Below are positions 10,995-22,221 of a stretch of DNA of 64,000 nucleotides, piece after piece. The notes below the pieces were generated by a model. The model saw only the letters and a list, made by a program, of their open reading frames with translations. It was not told the origin of the DNA and searched no databases. The stretch spans positions 16,253 to 80,252 of the forward strand of contig JAUCBJ010007298.1 of assembly GCA_032718475.1 (NCBI GenBank), read 5' to 3'. The translations under genes and the position numbers were made by a program. Source of the stretch: Nemertoderma westbladi. Its lineage: Eukaryota > Xenacoelomorpha > Nemertodermatida > Nemertodermatidae. Numbering within the stretch: the stretch's first letter is position 1; each line of letters begins with the position of its first letter.

Positions 10995-12205
10995 TGTAAA
11001 GGCTTTTGTGTAATTAGCCGGTTATTTTCCCCGTGAAGTACTCTGTAGTTGGTTTACCAGGCATAAAAGGGCCGTGTCCTTACTGTACTGGTGTTTTAGT
11101 GGACATAAAAGTAATTTCTTCTGTATGTGTACTTTAGCGGACATAATCCGCAATTCCATGACGCAAAAGCCGAAATACTCTTGGAACAGTGTAGTTACTA
11201 AGACGACAGCTAATAGCTGAGCTGTACACGTGGAGCCTCTGCACGGAGCCTTGGTTCTTTGTTCTGCTCAGCTCAAATGACGACATCTATCAGCTGTGTC
11301 CACGTCAGTTCGACCAATCAGAGATTTTCCCTTTGTGTAAAAGCTGTACAGCAGAATCCCATGATTCAGTACTGACGTTTCCCCCACGCCTAAGAACACC
11401 GGCCGGGGAATGTTTTCTGACATTAGAGCGTCTTTAATTATAAGATCATCAAACTGTTATCTCGGTTAACTCGGTTTTAGTACAGCACCTTGGTCAACTT
11501 GGTTAAGTACACTTGCATTATTTACTGCTATTTACTGTGTTGTTAATTGTATCGGCCTCGTTCGTTTACATATTATTATTGGGAAGAATATTGATAATGA
11601 TCCGAAACCCCAATCTTCTTGATACACTAAGGTTAGAGAGACTGGTTACATATAACAATTTGCGACATACATTATCGTGGTTTGTAATGAGTTCAATGCT
11701 ACTTAATAGGCCCTACAAATGTCGGTTGTTATTCTCTTTATATATGATTAAAATCAGTGAATATCGGCAATTCTGTGTGCAGTTGTGTGCAATAGTCTGT
11801 GTGTGCTTGACCGAGTAACAAAGCATTTCCTAAAGAATGCACTTTGGTGATCTATAAGACATACTGTTGTGTATAGTGTAAGTCATAGCTCTGTTTAAAT
11901 AGATAGAGCGCCACGCCCTAAAGGAACTGCTAATATTTCCCAAAAAGTGAATAATATTTGTCAGAGATTATATATTAACGATCAATCGAATAGTACGGTA
12001 GGCCTGCACCGCAATCAAATTAAAGCATCCAAATCCAGTCTCCCGGGTATATCCAGCGGGTGAATGGTCGCGCACAGACTGGCTTTGGCTAATGTTAGAA
12101 TTATTATAGGTGTTCAATACTTGTCATAGGCTGGAGTAGATTTATAACCTAGAAGACATGTAGATTTGGCGGGTTAAACTGCCAAAGGTCTTAAAAGCGC
12201 GAACA
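10995..12205 (+). repeat. Element 1 5' LTR
   Basis: The 1,211-bp repeat begins TGTAAAGGCTTTTGTG and ends GCGCGAACA. It contains an 101-codon hydrophobic open frame (11513-11818) that is also open in the 3' LTR, but the related LTR at 60131-61386 does not keep it. I do not call it a gene. Confidence 0.95.
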
Positions 12206-14459
12206 ATAACAGTTTGTAAAATTCTTGATTGCAGTGTAGGCAATAAATACAGTTTAATATTGTTCTGGTAAGAACAATAACCGTTTGTTAAACTTCTGAT
12301 TGCGGTGTAAGCAATCGAGTCGTCGAAAGTACCGGTCGACCGGTGACCAGTAGGCCTGACTGCCTGATCACCCGGACCGGTACTTACAACAGTACAGGTA
12401 CAGCAGTACTATTTCGATTGTGATATTGTATATTGTGGGCTGCTAGGGGATTAGGGATTGATCACCCCTCATTCCTTTGTATAGTTTACTTATTTCTGTC
12501 AGTTTTATTTGCCTGTAAGTTAATATTGAGTAGAAGGCCGTGTAAGCCTGCCCAGATTGTACAGATAATTGTAGGCTGGACTGTAGTTGTTTGACTGTTG
12601 TTAAGTCTGAACGGATTGCAGTGTGTGTAGAGTCTGTCCGATAAAGTGCCAGTTAGTAAGTAGGGGCATCTTGAGTTGTAAGGTCAATCCCCTCTTAAAG
12701 AATAAGTCGTACTACCATGTTAGAACGCATACTAACCATTTTGGTTAGCATCTGCATATACTGTAGTTTGTTTAGGCTTGATAGTGGTCTGCCAGCGTTT
12801 TAGCCTGTGTTTGTTTGTGTGGTCTGTTCAGGTACCGTAATAGTTATTACTCAGATATTTTGTAGGCTGGATTGTTGTCTAGCTGTTATTAGGTCTGAAG
12901 AGATTGCTGCGTGTGTAGAGTCTGTCCGATAAAGTGCCAGTTAGTAAGTTGGGGCATCTTGAGTGGTAAGGTCAACCCCCTCCTAAAGAATAAGTCGTAC
13001 TACCGTGTTAGAACGCATACTAACTAACCATTTTGGAATCTGCACATACAGTAGTTTATTTGGGCTTGATGGTAGTCTGCCAGCGTTTGGTTTGTATTTT
13101 GTTTGAGTATTCTGTACGGGTAGCGTAATATTTATTATTCAGAGTTTATGCGATTATTCGCAACATTCATATCCCTAAGTTTATTCCTACAGTAATTGTG
13201 CTTGTTACACATACCGTTATAGTTAAATTAACCCCGGTACTACACGGGCTGCTTGGCGTAGGTAAAAACTGGTGATTTTGTGCACCGGTCACTCCAGCAG
13301 ATGCCGTGGTTCTTTTAGCTGTTCAAGTATTTTTAACTACTGATTATTTGTTGTACAAGTACTTGTACCTAATTTAGGGTTTAGTGTACAGTGCTTTCCG
13401 AAGGTAATTAGTGTGTAGGCAGTATATTTGTGTTGTAAAGTGGTTAATAGGCACGTTGGTTCTGGTAGACCGCGGTAATTAACTTCTAGGTAGGGACACT
13501 CCGTGATACATAATGTAGTACCTATAGCGATACGGCTATAGGTCGTCAGACGGTGGTATTTTCCTATCTGGACAACGCAGTATATTTACTACTACTTATT
13601 ATTTTCAAATACCGTAGTATCCTGTCCGTTTGTAATAACCAGATTTCTAACCCTTTGTTAGGCTGGTTTGTAGACTCCCTGTAAAATTACCCTAAAATTT
13701 CGTACGTAATATTTTTGTTGTGTTTAGTTAGAGAATTAATCTCACCCGTATCGTAAGTAATTCGTAGATAAGTAACTTAGGAAGTAGAATTATCTGTTTT
13801 AGTGTCCAATAAGTAGCACTTCACTGAGAGCGCACAGCTTTTGTGTAGTGATTAATTCCCAGAAATAATAACATCTATTTCAATATTGTAACAAAACCCC
13901 TCATACGGGTACATATAAATCCACTAAATCTATTAATAAAATAGTAGGCCTGTTATACAACACTTAGGTCTTAATATCAGTTGGACTGCTGCTTAAATAA
14001 CGGTAATAAAGTAAGTAAAGTAACCAAGTAACCCCTAACATTCAGAAATTCAATTATTTTAAAATAATTGACATACCGGTATTTACAATAAGCTTATTAT
14101 ATTTATTCTATAAATTTAGGCTGAAATCATACCGGTATTCTGTAATTAATTCTAGTCTGTAATAATTATACTTATATATACTATAAGTGTCAGCTGTATA
14201 CCGGTATTCACGATAGGCCTATTATATATTTATATATATTTGTGCTAAAATTATATACCGGTACTCTGTGACAAATCTAGTCTGTAATAATACTTATATA
14301 TATACTATAAGCATACCGGTATTCTAATATATTATATATATATCACGCTACACTGAGTAGCAGTATCGGTAATTAATTATTAGGCTAACAGTGATACTGA
14401 ATTACTAGACTTGCTTTAACTGTATTTATAGCCGTAGGCATTCAACTGTGTAAACAAAC
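12206..14459 (+). other. Element 1 leader
   Basis: No open frame of note occurs in these 2.25 kb. No TGG-type primer site follows the LTR. The start instead has a duplicated block (ACAGTTTGTAAAATTC... at 12209, ACCGTTTGTTAAACTTC... at 12279). A 291-bp direct repeat lies at 12571-13150, and a roughly 125-bp diverged repeat carrying ATACCGGTATTC occurs around 14070-14330. Long repeat-bearing leaders are where packaging signals would be expected; that role is inferred. Confidence 0.7.
12571..13150 (+). repeat. Direct repeat in element 1 leader, period 291 bp
   Basis: Two tandem copies each start GTAGGCTGG (12571 and 12862). They share long blocks such as AGAGTCTGTCCGATAAAGTG and AAGAATAAGTCGTACTACC, and are diverged by several percent with small indels. 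Confidence 0.9.
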
Positions 14460-16865
14460 ATGTCAGACACAACCCAATCACTGTCGGATAGTCTCTTAGA
14501 AAGTGTTAGAATGACTGTTAGACAGTGTCTTAAAAGGATCAGTGACCCAGATCCAAGTATAGAACATCCTAGATCCAAGTCTAAGTCACCTACTATTGTA
14601 AGAAAGGCCATCCCTACAGTAGTAGTGTCAGACCCTAGGCTAGTAGAACACCATAGGTCTATCATCGGCACTCGGGCCCAAGTCAAGCGGGATCAAGAAG
14701 CAGCTGTCAAACAGCAGCAACATCCTAGCCAAGAACTTAGTTCTCAGCGGCCCGATAGCTCCAGTAGTTCGGATACTGCTGAGCAGACGCCCGAACGCGG
14801 AGTGAAGATGGCGGATACGGTTTATGATGAGTGGCCGACCTTTGAAGAATCAACCGACGCCACTTCTTCTCAAGAAGAAAGCGAAGTGACAGCGGGGGGG
14901 CCGCGAAAGAGAGACGCTATTGATATTTATCTGTCAGACTATCAGCGATTCCTAGGAGACGAAGAGTTGAGGAGACGACTGTTTGGACTTCGACCTAATA
15001 GTGAAGGAACCAAGCTTGTGTTGGACGCAATCGATGCGGAAATGTTAGCTGCGAACAAAGCTAAATTTGATGAAAAACTCCACCTCGCTAGAGTCCAAGA
15101 AGAACAAGTAAAGAAAAAAGCGATAGAGGACAGAAACGCATTAGCAGCGGCAAAAGCAGCAGCGGCAGTGGAAGTGGCAAAAGCGGCAGCGGCAGTGGAA
15201 GCGGCAAAAGCGGAAGTGGAAGCAGCAAAAGCAGCAGCAGCAATGGCATTGGCAGAAGCAGAACAGAGAGCGTCTGAAGAAACCACCCAACTGGAGTTGG
15301 AAAATCTTCAAGAGACGCAAGACTGCATAAATAAACAGTTAACTGCTAGTCAAATGCAGATGATGAGTCGATCTACTCCCAAGCGCCAAGAATACACATC
15401 ATCGGAGGAAGGCGAGACCACCGATCCTGAAGGCGGAGGAAATAGATCTCGTCTAAGCAGGCGTAGAAAAACATCTCACCGTCACAAATTGCCTGATTTG
15501 CCCCCAGCTGTTAGAAGACAACTAGCTAGCACAGACTTAGGTAGTACAGAACCCACAGACCAAATTATTAAGGTCAAAAGACTCCCTACTATAGTTGATG
15601 AGCCTGAAATAATTAGGCCTGTCGTTCCCAAAGCCACTCCTGTGCTAGAGACCCCTGTACTTCCAGAGCTTAACTCTAAATTCCCTTTACACAGTACTAC
15701 ACTGCCTGTACCCGGTAGAACAGTCCATGAGAAAATCCCTGTCCTGGACGCTGAGAGAGAAATCAAAGATTTGTCTCCCGTCGTCCCGCGTCGGCCCGCT
15801 ACAATGTTGGCGACTCCCGCTTCGGCGGTCGAGTGGGTAGAGGAGGGACGGCGGGGGATGAATCTCCTGCTCGGACAGATGCAGGAGACTGTCCACCAAC
15901 TCAAGGGAACATTAAGGGAAAGTAGGGTAGAATTACAAGAAGTGCAGCAAAGCATCGCGCTAGAACGCGACAAATTAGTCAATATACAAAAGGGTATACC
16001 AATACCCCCTGTAACATTGTGTCAACCTGTTAGGTCTGAAGTATTACATGCGCAAGGTGTGGAGCCTACACGCATCTATACTGCTAGTGAAGTAGAAACT
16101 CCTATAGCAAACCCTATTAAGGGTGATTATAAACCTGTTGTTAATGATATTCCCTATAGACTTGATAATAATCCAAGAAATTCATATACCGATAATTCGA
16201 TATTAAATAACACGATGGCCCAAGAAAGCTTTACGCGTCAGATGGCTAGAACAGAAGCCCGCCAAGCGGTTAAAGTGGGAGAGATCGTCAAATTCAATGG
16301 AGATGAGATGAAATGGTTACCTTTCAATGAATATTACAAAGATAGCATACAGAACTCTGTACTATCTAACGGAGAGAAGCTTAGATTCCTCATCAAGTGT
16401 TTGGAAGGACCTCCCAAGTTAATGGCGTTAAAGTTTATTGGACATCCAGATGGATTAAGACAAGTTTGGGATACATTAAACACCAGGTATGGTAACAAGG
16501 ATAACATAGCTAAGTATTTGTATGCAAAATTAGTAGCCCCCAGAAACTTCCTTAGTAGCGGGATTAAAGAGTTTTCCGATAAGATTCAGGAGATCTGTAG
16601 ACAATTGGACTGGTTAGGTAAGTCTCATGAATATCAGAGTTCCATGGTTATTGGAGCAGTAGTCTCTACTTTACCAAAGGGTGGAGTATGTACACGCTGG
16701 GACAAGAAAGTGTTGTATATGAATGAGCAGCAACGACGAAGCCCTACCATGGCTGATCTCATGTCCTTCTTAGATAGTGAAGTAAAATTACAACTTATAA
16801 AGCAGTCCAGAGAGAAAACATCGGAAAATAAGGTAAGTGAGAAACCCGTTTCTAGGAGAAGGTAA
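14460..16865 (+). CDS. Element 1 gag (BEL/Pao type)
   Basis: The 801-codon ORF with an ATG start is the longest intact frame of the element. Residues about 190-285 form an Ala/Glu-rich coiled coil with AAAAVEAAKA-like repeats. A central Pro-rich region follows. The C-terminal about 210 residues are a BEL/Pao gag domain (DUF1759-like): VKFNGDEMKWLPFNEYYKDS, then LRFLIKCLEGPPKLMALKFI and LNTRYGNKDNIAKYLYAKLV. Gag builds the particle that packages element RNA. The frame stops at 16863, and the zinc-knuckle part continues in another frame from about 16871. Confidence 0.85.
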   Translation: MSDTTQSLSDSLLESVRMTVRQCLKRISDPDPSIEHPRSKSKSPTIVRKAIPTVVVSDPRLVEHHRSIIGTRAQVKRDQEAAVKQQQHPSQELSSQRPDSSSSSDTAEQTPERGVKMADTVYDEWPTFEESTDATSSQEESEVTAGGPRKRDAIDIYLSDYQRFLGDEELRRRLFGLRPNSEGTKLVLDAIDAEMLAANKAKFDEKLHLARVQEEQVKKKAIEDRNALAAAKAAAAVEVAKAAAAVEAAKAEVEAAKAAAAMALAEAEQRASEETTQLELENLQETQDCINKQLTASQMQMMSRSTPKRQEYTSSEEGETTDPEGGGNRSRLSRRRKTSHRHKLPDLPPAVRRQLASTDLGSTEPTDQIIKVKRLPTIVDEPEIIRPVVPKATPVLETPVLPELNSKFPLHSTTLPVPGRTVHEKIPVLDAEREIKDLSPVVPRRPATMLATPASAVEWVEEGRRGMNLLLGQMQETVHQLKGTLRESRVELQEVQQSIALERDKLVNIQKGIPIPPVTLCQPVRSEVLHAQGVEPTRIYTASEVETPIANPIKGDYKPVVNDIPYRLDNNPRNSYTDNSILNNTMAQESFTRQMARTEARQAVKVGEIVKFNGDEMKWLPFNEYYKDSIQNSVLSNGEKLRFLIKCLEGPPKLMALKFIGHPDGLRQVWDTLNTRYGNKDNIAKYLYAKLVAPRNFLSSGIKEFSDKIQEICRQLDWLGKSHEYQSSMVIGAVVSTLPKGGVCTRWDKKVLYMNEQQRRSPTMADLMSFLDSEVKLQLIKQSREKTSENKVSEKPVSRRR

Positions 16866-17656
16866 CACCAGTGTGTTATACTGACGACGGCGAAAGCCAA
16901 GCTTCTCAAGAAGAGGACAGCGGGAAAGACACAGCAAAATCTTACTATGACAACAAGACCTATAAAGACGTAAGTAAATATAAGTCTCGAACCAGTGACA
17001 GGAGAGAACAGGTAACAACAACTCCTCCTACGTCCCCTAAGAGAATTCACGGAAGAAAGCTCGAAGAAAGAACGAGAGTGCATAACGTTACCCAAGGTAA
17101 AGTGAGTAACATCAAACCAAAATGTGCGCTGTGCGACGGGCCCCACCGTTTGAGTGTGTGTGCTGAATTCCTAAAGAAATCCCTGGTAGACAGACGTGAA
17201 GTCATGTGGGATAAGCGGTTATGCTATAATTGCCTCAAACAAGGACACCAATGGCGAACCTGTTACTCCGACGTAAAGTGTGCAAAGTGTGGTGCGAAAC
17301 ATCACATCTTGTTACACAGTGAATTCGAACGAAACAACCCGAGTCAGGTAAGTGAGCCCGAACTACATGTCCAATTCAGTGATGTAAATGACACTGATCA
17401 AGAATCTGAGATGGAAGGATTCTATACGGACGAATTCTCCGACGCCAACGAATCCTGTTATCTAATAAATACCGCAGTGTATCGAGCACTTACGTATGAA
17501 AAGGACACCGACAATGAGTTCCCCCCAACTACCTTTGACAGACAACCATCTTGGAAACCTCCAACTTCCAACGTAGGAATCAGAGAATTTCCTGTGGTGC
17601 AGGTAAGAGTTCATCAGATCACTCCTCAGATAATGACGATATTAACTCCAATGTAG
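16866..17656 (+). pseudogene. Element 1 gag zinc knuckles, frameshifted from gag
   Basis: Three consecutive Zn-binding motifs are visible: CALCDGPHRLSVC, CYNCLKQGHQWRTC and CAKCGAKHHILLH. This is the standard BEL/Pao nucleocapsid triplet before the protease. It lies in a different frame from the gag block, so an indel separates them unless frameshifting is used. The acidic region after the knuckles leads toward the protease position, but no DSG/DTG motif is present. The reading stops at 17656, where a pol scrap in another frame overlaps. Confidence 0.8.
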
Positions 17657-17985
17657 ATCAATGGAGACATTGCCTTGGGACGATTAATCCAGCCGACATT
17701 GCTTCCAGAGGAGCAACTCCTCAAGAACTGATAGATACTCCAGGCTGGTTAGGTGGATCCGACTTCCTAAGTAAAGAAGGAGAAGAATGGCCTCCTCATC
17801 TTACCACGGCGGAGATTAGACAGGCCGAGGGAGCGGAGAAAGTAACACAACAACTCAATCGCCCAGCTGGTCGTTTATGTTTACTGGAAAGAGACCGAAA
17901 ACTGTCCGGAAACTATGGAAGGCAAGATACTCTTCCTACGACCACTTCCCTAATCCGACAAATATCTAGGGACTCCATAACGTAA
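17640..17985 (+). pseudogene. Element 1 pol scrap
   Basis: QWRHCLGTINPADIASRGAT is the BEL/Pao linker after RNase H and is closely related to the same segment in the pol at 6960. It is fused almost directly to the end of the zinc-knuckle region. Protease, RT and RNase H (about 2.5 kb in a complete element) are therefore deleted, and integrase is absent downstream. The frame ends at a TAA near 17985. Confidence 0.8.
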
Positions 17986-19641
17986 TAACATATGGAGTGG
18001 GCGTGTGACTATATCATTTTATATTTGTTTTTATTTTATATTTATGTATGTATTATTATGTAATTTTATTATAATCGTTTTCTTTAATTTTATTCAGTAT
18101 AATGTTATTTTTAGTGATTATTTAGTAGATTAGTGCAATATATTAGTGTTTATTACGTACGTAATTACTTATAATATATATTTAGTGCGACGGCGAGAAA
18201 TAATTATTTTTTCTCTTTCCTTACTGTCCGTATCATATTATAAATACGTGACTACAGTAAGATGAAATGTCCGTACTTATTAAAGTACAATAAAGCCACT
18301 ACTATATTCAAGTATTATTGGTAGGCAGAGTATTAGGAATGCAAAGTTCAGATCCTCGTGTCTCAGCTAAACCAAGCTCTGGGTAGACCTTGGAAACGAC
18401 TTGCCTCTTCACACTGACATTGCTTCGTGCGATATTGCTCTCATACCATATATAATAATACATATAGTAGCGTGATGTCCCTCTAACCGTAGCTTGAAAC
18501 GCAAATAAATCTGTTAAACCTTTTGACCATCTGTAATTCTAGTCGATTAAGATATCGCGGCACCCACCGATATACTTGAAAGACAAATTCTAGAATCAGT
18601 GGTTAACGTCCCCAGACAAGTTCTGGAATAAATTGGTGCCCATCTCAAATATTAATTATTTAATATTTATAAATCTATAAATCAAAATCTGTAAAATTCA
18701 GATCCTTTAACAATTCTAGTCGATTAAGATATCGTAGCACTTACCGATACTCTTAAAAGACAATTTTCATAGAATTAAGGATCCTATGTCCCCAGACCTG
18801 CTCTGGAATCAAATTGTGTCAATTGCACTATCAAATAATAAAATTTCAGGGAATAAATTTGAATTCATATTTTAATGAATTTAATAAATTGTCATTCTGT
18901 GCAATTTATAACATTCCCAAAATCCCATTAATTAATAGATCACGGGAGCGGAGATTCATCTTATTAAGTGTGTTAGAGTGTGAGAATCTCCCATGTATGA
19001 GTCAATAGCCGATAAAATTTATAAAATCATATATAAACGAGATATTGGACCATTAAAGAATTACTATTAAATAGCATCCCAGATCTGTATGCATTGGAAT
19101 TACCCTAATTCTACCGCTAGCTTTCCATAATGTCACCATAGTAACACCCACGCTAGAATTAGCAACAAGTTAAAAAGAACAATAGAAAACTTGCCCATTG
19201 CATAGAGTAAGAAATAAATAGCGCACTGCTAGTATCCAAGTATACATAATAATAACGTGGCATTCTGGAAGGCACTGACTAACGGACAAATGGCCCGAGT
19301 GTGTGCAATCAATTTGTGACAGTTGTGTGTGTGGAGTTTGTGAGTTTATAGGCGAATGTTACTACTAAAGTGTGTTTACAGTAGCGAGTCGCAATTGTGA
19401 AAGTAACCCTAACTCTCCAGTAAGAACCTGAAGTGAATCTAAGCCTTTGGGACGGACAGTGGAGTGACTCGTGCTAGTGTCGTTGTCGTTGTGTAGCTAC
19501 ACGTTGGCGGAAAACACAGCGGCGACGATACATTTGCGCTGAGGCTCTTACACTGTCCGGGGGCTGATTGGGGTAGGCAGCGACGCTCGCTAGCCTAATT
19601 ATAAGCTCATTATAATATTAATAAACTCATATATAGCAGAT
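17986..19641 (+). other. Element 1 non-coding spacer before the second gene
   Basis: AT-rich (about 65-70%) with no credible ORF. From about 18538 the sequence matches, in reverse, 62930-63975 of the related element at the right edge, so it is retained element sequence rather than a filler insertion. Near 19310-19640 the text becomes less AT-rich (TTGTGACAGTTGTGTGTGTG) just before the second gene. That part could be its leader or promoter. Confidence 0.65.
18538..18830 (+). repeat. Duplicated module in element 1 spacer
   Basis: Two diverged copies each carry TAGTCGATTAAGATATCG, then a CCGATA...AAGACAA block, then GTCCCCAGAC and CTGGAAT. The first starts about 18538 and the second about 18718. 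Both are also present in reverse at 63720-63975. Confidence 0.8.
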
Positions 19642-20065
19642 ATAACGGAGTTGATAGAAGATGGTCTTGGTATCGGGGAGCGATATACTCTACCTTTACA
19701 AGTGTTTGTTGATAGTTTGATACGCGGCGACGCTAGTCCAACTACTACGGAGGACGATGGTCGTTATATCGAACCGACGATTTCCTCGAAGCAACTTACG
19801 CGTGAATTGGACTATGGAAAATTCACCGCTCGCTACACGCATCGTAATAGTACGTATATGGACTTCTTAACCATTGGCCATTCTATCGATTCACACGATA
19901 CGGGCTATGTCGAACATATATCCTACCCAGCGGAGTCGGAACGATAAACTGAAATTCGAATGCGAAAATTCTATTCGAAATCGACTCGAAAGAAAAGACA
20001 TTAGAGAGACAAATGGACGCGGTAACTCTAACGTATATTTGGAATTCTTGATAGAAGCATTGTAA
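19642..20065 (+). pseudogene. Element 1 second gene, N-terminal part (decayed)
   Basis: This is the counterpart of the N-terminus at 62515-62913 in the related element: shared text includes ERYTLPLQ, FVDSLIRG, EDDGRYIEP and KFTARY. The start codon there is ATG; here the matching codon is ATA (19642), so the start is lost. Near 19920 a frameshift moves the reading to the frame containing TQRSRNDK, which runs to a TAA at 20065. The function is unknown; no known domain was seen in this N-terminal part. Confidence 0.7.
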
Positions 20066-20927
20066 CAACAAATAAATATCATCCGCATTTCCCCTACCAG
20101 ACGTGCGTCTTTGGTATTATTACGATAAATGCCCTAGACCCAACTAATAAACGGAAAGACATAAACATCCACGGAAACCGAAACTTGTTCGACATATCAC
20201 CTACGCTCGCTCGACTCAGACGATCCTTGAGTAAACCTACGATCATAGTTCCGGAATACTCGGTCAGACCACCTCGTTCCTTGATTAGACCTCAGACTTT
20301 CGATTCTGATGGTATCCCGGATCCTCACGAGCTGTATTCACTGTCCAAAGATCTAGTGCTACCCTAACAATTAATCGGTAACACTCTGGCAGCGAGCTCT
20401 AGCTAGCCGCCCATCTTACCTAGCCGTATTGGGACGCGGACACCTAATATCACCATTCAACCGTATGGTCGTCCCAGTTTAACGCGATACAACCCTTCAT
20501 CAAGGTGAAGGAGAGCGTTGTACGAAACGAGTTAAACGCTATTCTACAAAGATCAGAAAGGAAACCTGCGTTGGTTCAGATAAACGTAAGTTATAACAGC
20601 AAGTCCAAGCAGTAAACGAATTGGCTTTATCTCAGTTCGATTGGGAAATCTTGAATCTCTAAGAAGATATCGAGCTTAGACAACCCTATTCTCTGCGAGA
20701 GTTTTGGACGAGCGTGTCCAACGACAAGTGGAGGAAAATCAGCTCGAGGAGAAGCAGATCGAAATGGACGAGACACTGACCGTAACCCTAAACCTTCTGA
20801 TGCAATGGTATTGCACCCTTCACCCAGGAGTTACAGCCCTCCTAGTAAAGTGGCTCCCCCCAAAGAGAAAAGGACTCTTGCTAGCCTCAAAAAGCTGCGT
20901 AAACGCCGTCCGCGTAAGAAAGACTAA
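20066..20927 (+). pseudogene. Element 1 second gene, remainder (decayed, different middle)
   Basis: The zinc-knuckle region found in the related element is not visible here. Instead there is a short open frame (20185-20367) of unknown nature and broken coding around 20500-20700. The last about 37 codons, ending RKKRRPRKKD-like basic text with a stop at 20925, match the basic C-terminus of 61465-62469 (HPSPRSYSPP, then KEKRTLAS and KKLRKRRPRKKD). The gene therefore kept its two ends but carries a different or deleted middle. Confidence 0.6.
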
Positions 20928-20994
20928 CTGTTTAGAGTATTTTTATATTTTAGAAACTGTGATTTGTTATATTTTATAGACTTAAATCCCATTT

Positions 20995-21005
20995 TCTGGG
21001 AGCGG
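20995..21005 (+). other. Element 1 polypurine-like tract
   Basis: TCTGGGAGCGG directly precedes the 3' LTR. The same bases precede the LTR of the minus-strand relative (61387-61397 in reverse), which supports a plus-strand primer role. Confidence 0.6.
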
Positions 21006-22216
21006 TGTAAAGGCTTTTGCGTAATTAGCCGGTTATTTTCCCCGTGAAGTACTCTGTAGTTGGTTTACCAGGCATAAAAGGGCCGTGTCCTTACTGTACT
21101 GGTGTTTTAGAGGACATAAAAGTAATTTCTTCTGTATGTGTACTTTAGCGGACATAATCCGCAATTCCATGACGCAAAAGCCGAAATACTCTTGGAACAG
21201 TGTAGTTACTAAGACGACAGCTAATAGCTGAGCTGTACACGTGGAGCCTCTGCACGGAGCCTTGGTTCTTTGTTCTGCTCAGCTCAAATGACGACATCTA
21301 TCAGCTGTGTCCACATCAGTTCGACCAATCAGAGATTTTCCCTTTGTGTAAAAGCTGTACAGCAGAATCCCATGATTCAGTACTGACGTTTCCCCCACGC
21401 CTAAGAACACCGGCCGGGGAATGTTTTCTGACATTAGAGCATCTTTAATTATAAGATCATCAAACTGTTATCTCGGTTAACTCGGTTTTAGTACAGCACC
21501 TTGGTCAACTTGGTTAAGTACACTTGCATTATTTACTGTTATTTACTGTGTTGTTAATTGTATCAGCCTCGTTCGTTTACATATTATTATTGGGAAGAAT
21601 ATTGATAACGATCCGAAACCCCAATCTTCTTGATACACTAAGGTTAGAGAGACCGGTTACATATAACAATTTGCGACATACATTATCGTGGTTTGTAATG
21701 AGTTCAATGCTACTTAATAGGCCCTACAAATGTCGGTTGTTATTCTCTTTATATATGATTAAAATCAGTGAATATCGGCAATTCAGTGTGCAGTTGTGTG
21801 CAATAGTCTGTGTGTGCTTGACCGAGTAACAAAGCATTTCCTAAAGAATGCACTTTGGTGATCTATAAGACATACCGTTGTGTATAGTGTAAGTCATAGC
21901 TCTGTTTAAATAGATAGAGCGCCATGCCCTAAACGAACTGCTAATATTTCCCAAAAAGTGAATAATATTTGTCAGAGATTATATATTAACGATCAATCGA
22001 ATATTACGGTAGGCCTGCACCGCAATCAAATTAAAGCATCCAAATCCAGTCTCCCGGGTATATCCAGCGGGTGAATGGTCGCGCACAGACTGGCTTTGGC
22101 TAATGTTAGAATTATTATAGGTGTTCAATACTTGTCATAGGCTGGAGTAGATTTATAACCTAGAAGACATATAGATTTGGCGGGTTAAACTGCCAAAGGT
22201 CTTAAAAGCGCGAACA
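21006..22216 (+). repeat. Element 1 3' LTR
   Basis: 1,211 bp, the same length as the 5' LTR, with about 14 substitutions and no indel seen. Followed by CCGGT. Confidence 0.95.
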
Positions 22217-22221
22217 CCGGT
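22217..22221. other. Target-site duplication CCGGT, right
   Basis: Matches 10990-10994 exactly. Confidence 0.9.

Larger units (their letters stand above)
10995..22216 (+). mobile_element. Element 1: complete 11.2-kb LTR retroelement, BEL/Pao-type gag
   Basis: Two direct repeats of exactly 1,211 bp (10995-12205; 21006-22216) start TGTAAAGG and end GCGCGAACA. CCGGT target duplications flank them, and the disrupted host gag frame reads straight across. I count about 14 single-base differences between the LTRs (about 1.2%), so the insertion is fairly young. Inside are a 2.25-kb leader, gag, zinc knuckles, a short pol scrap, 1.65 kb of non-coding DNA and a second gene near the 3' end. RT, RNase H and most of the integrase are missing, so it must have been mobilised in trans. 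A minus-strand relative lies at 60131-64000. Confidence 0.95.

Noticed and set aside
11513-11818. 101-codon hydrophobic ORF inside the element 1 LTR (also 21524-21829)
   Set aside because: It is open in both LTRs only because they are nearly identical. The related LTR at 60131-61386 does not keep it, so there is no sign of selection.
16831-17656. Splice-donor-like AGGTAAGT motifs near frame breaks (16831, 17345, 17601; also 6337, 6691, 6805) as introns joining gag to pol
   Set aside because: No donor-acceptor pair I tried rejoined the correct frames, and the motifs fall in conserved coding positions (Val-Ser/Val-Arg codons).
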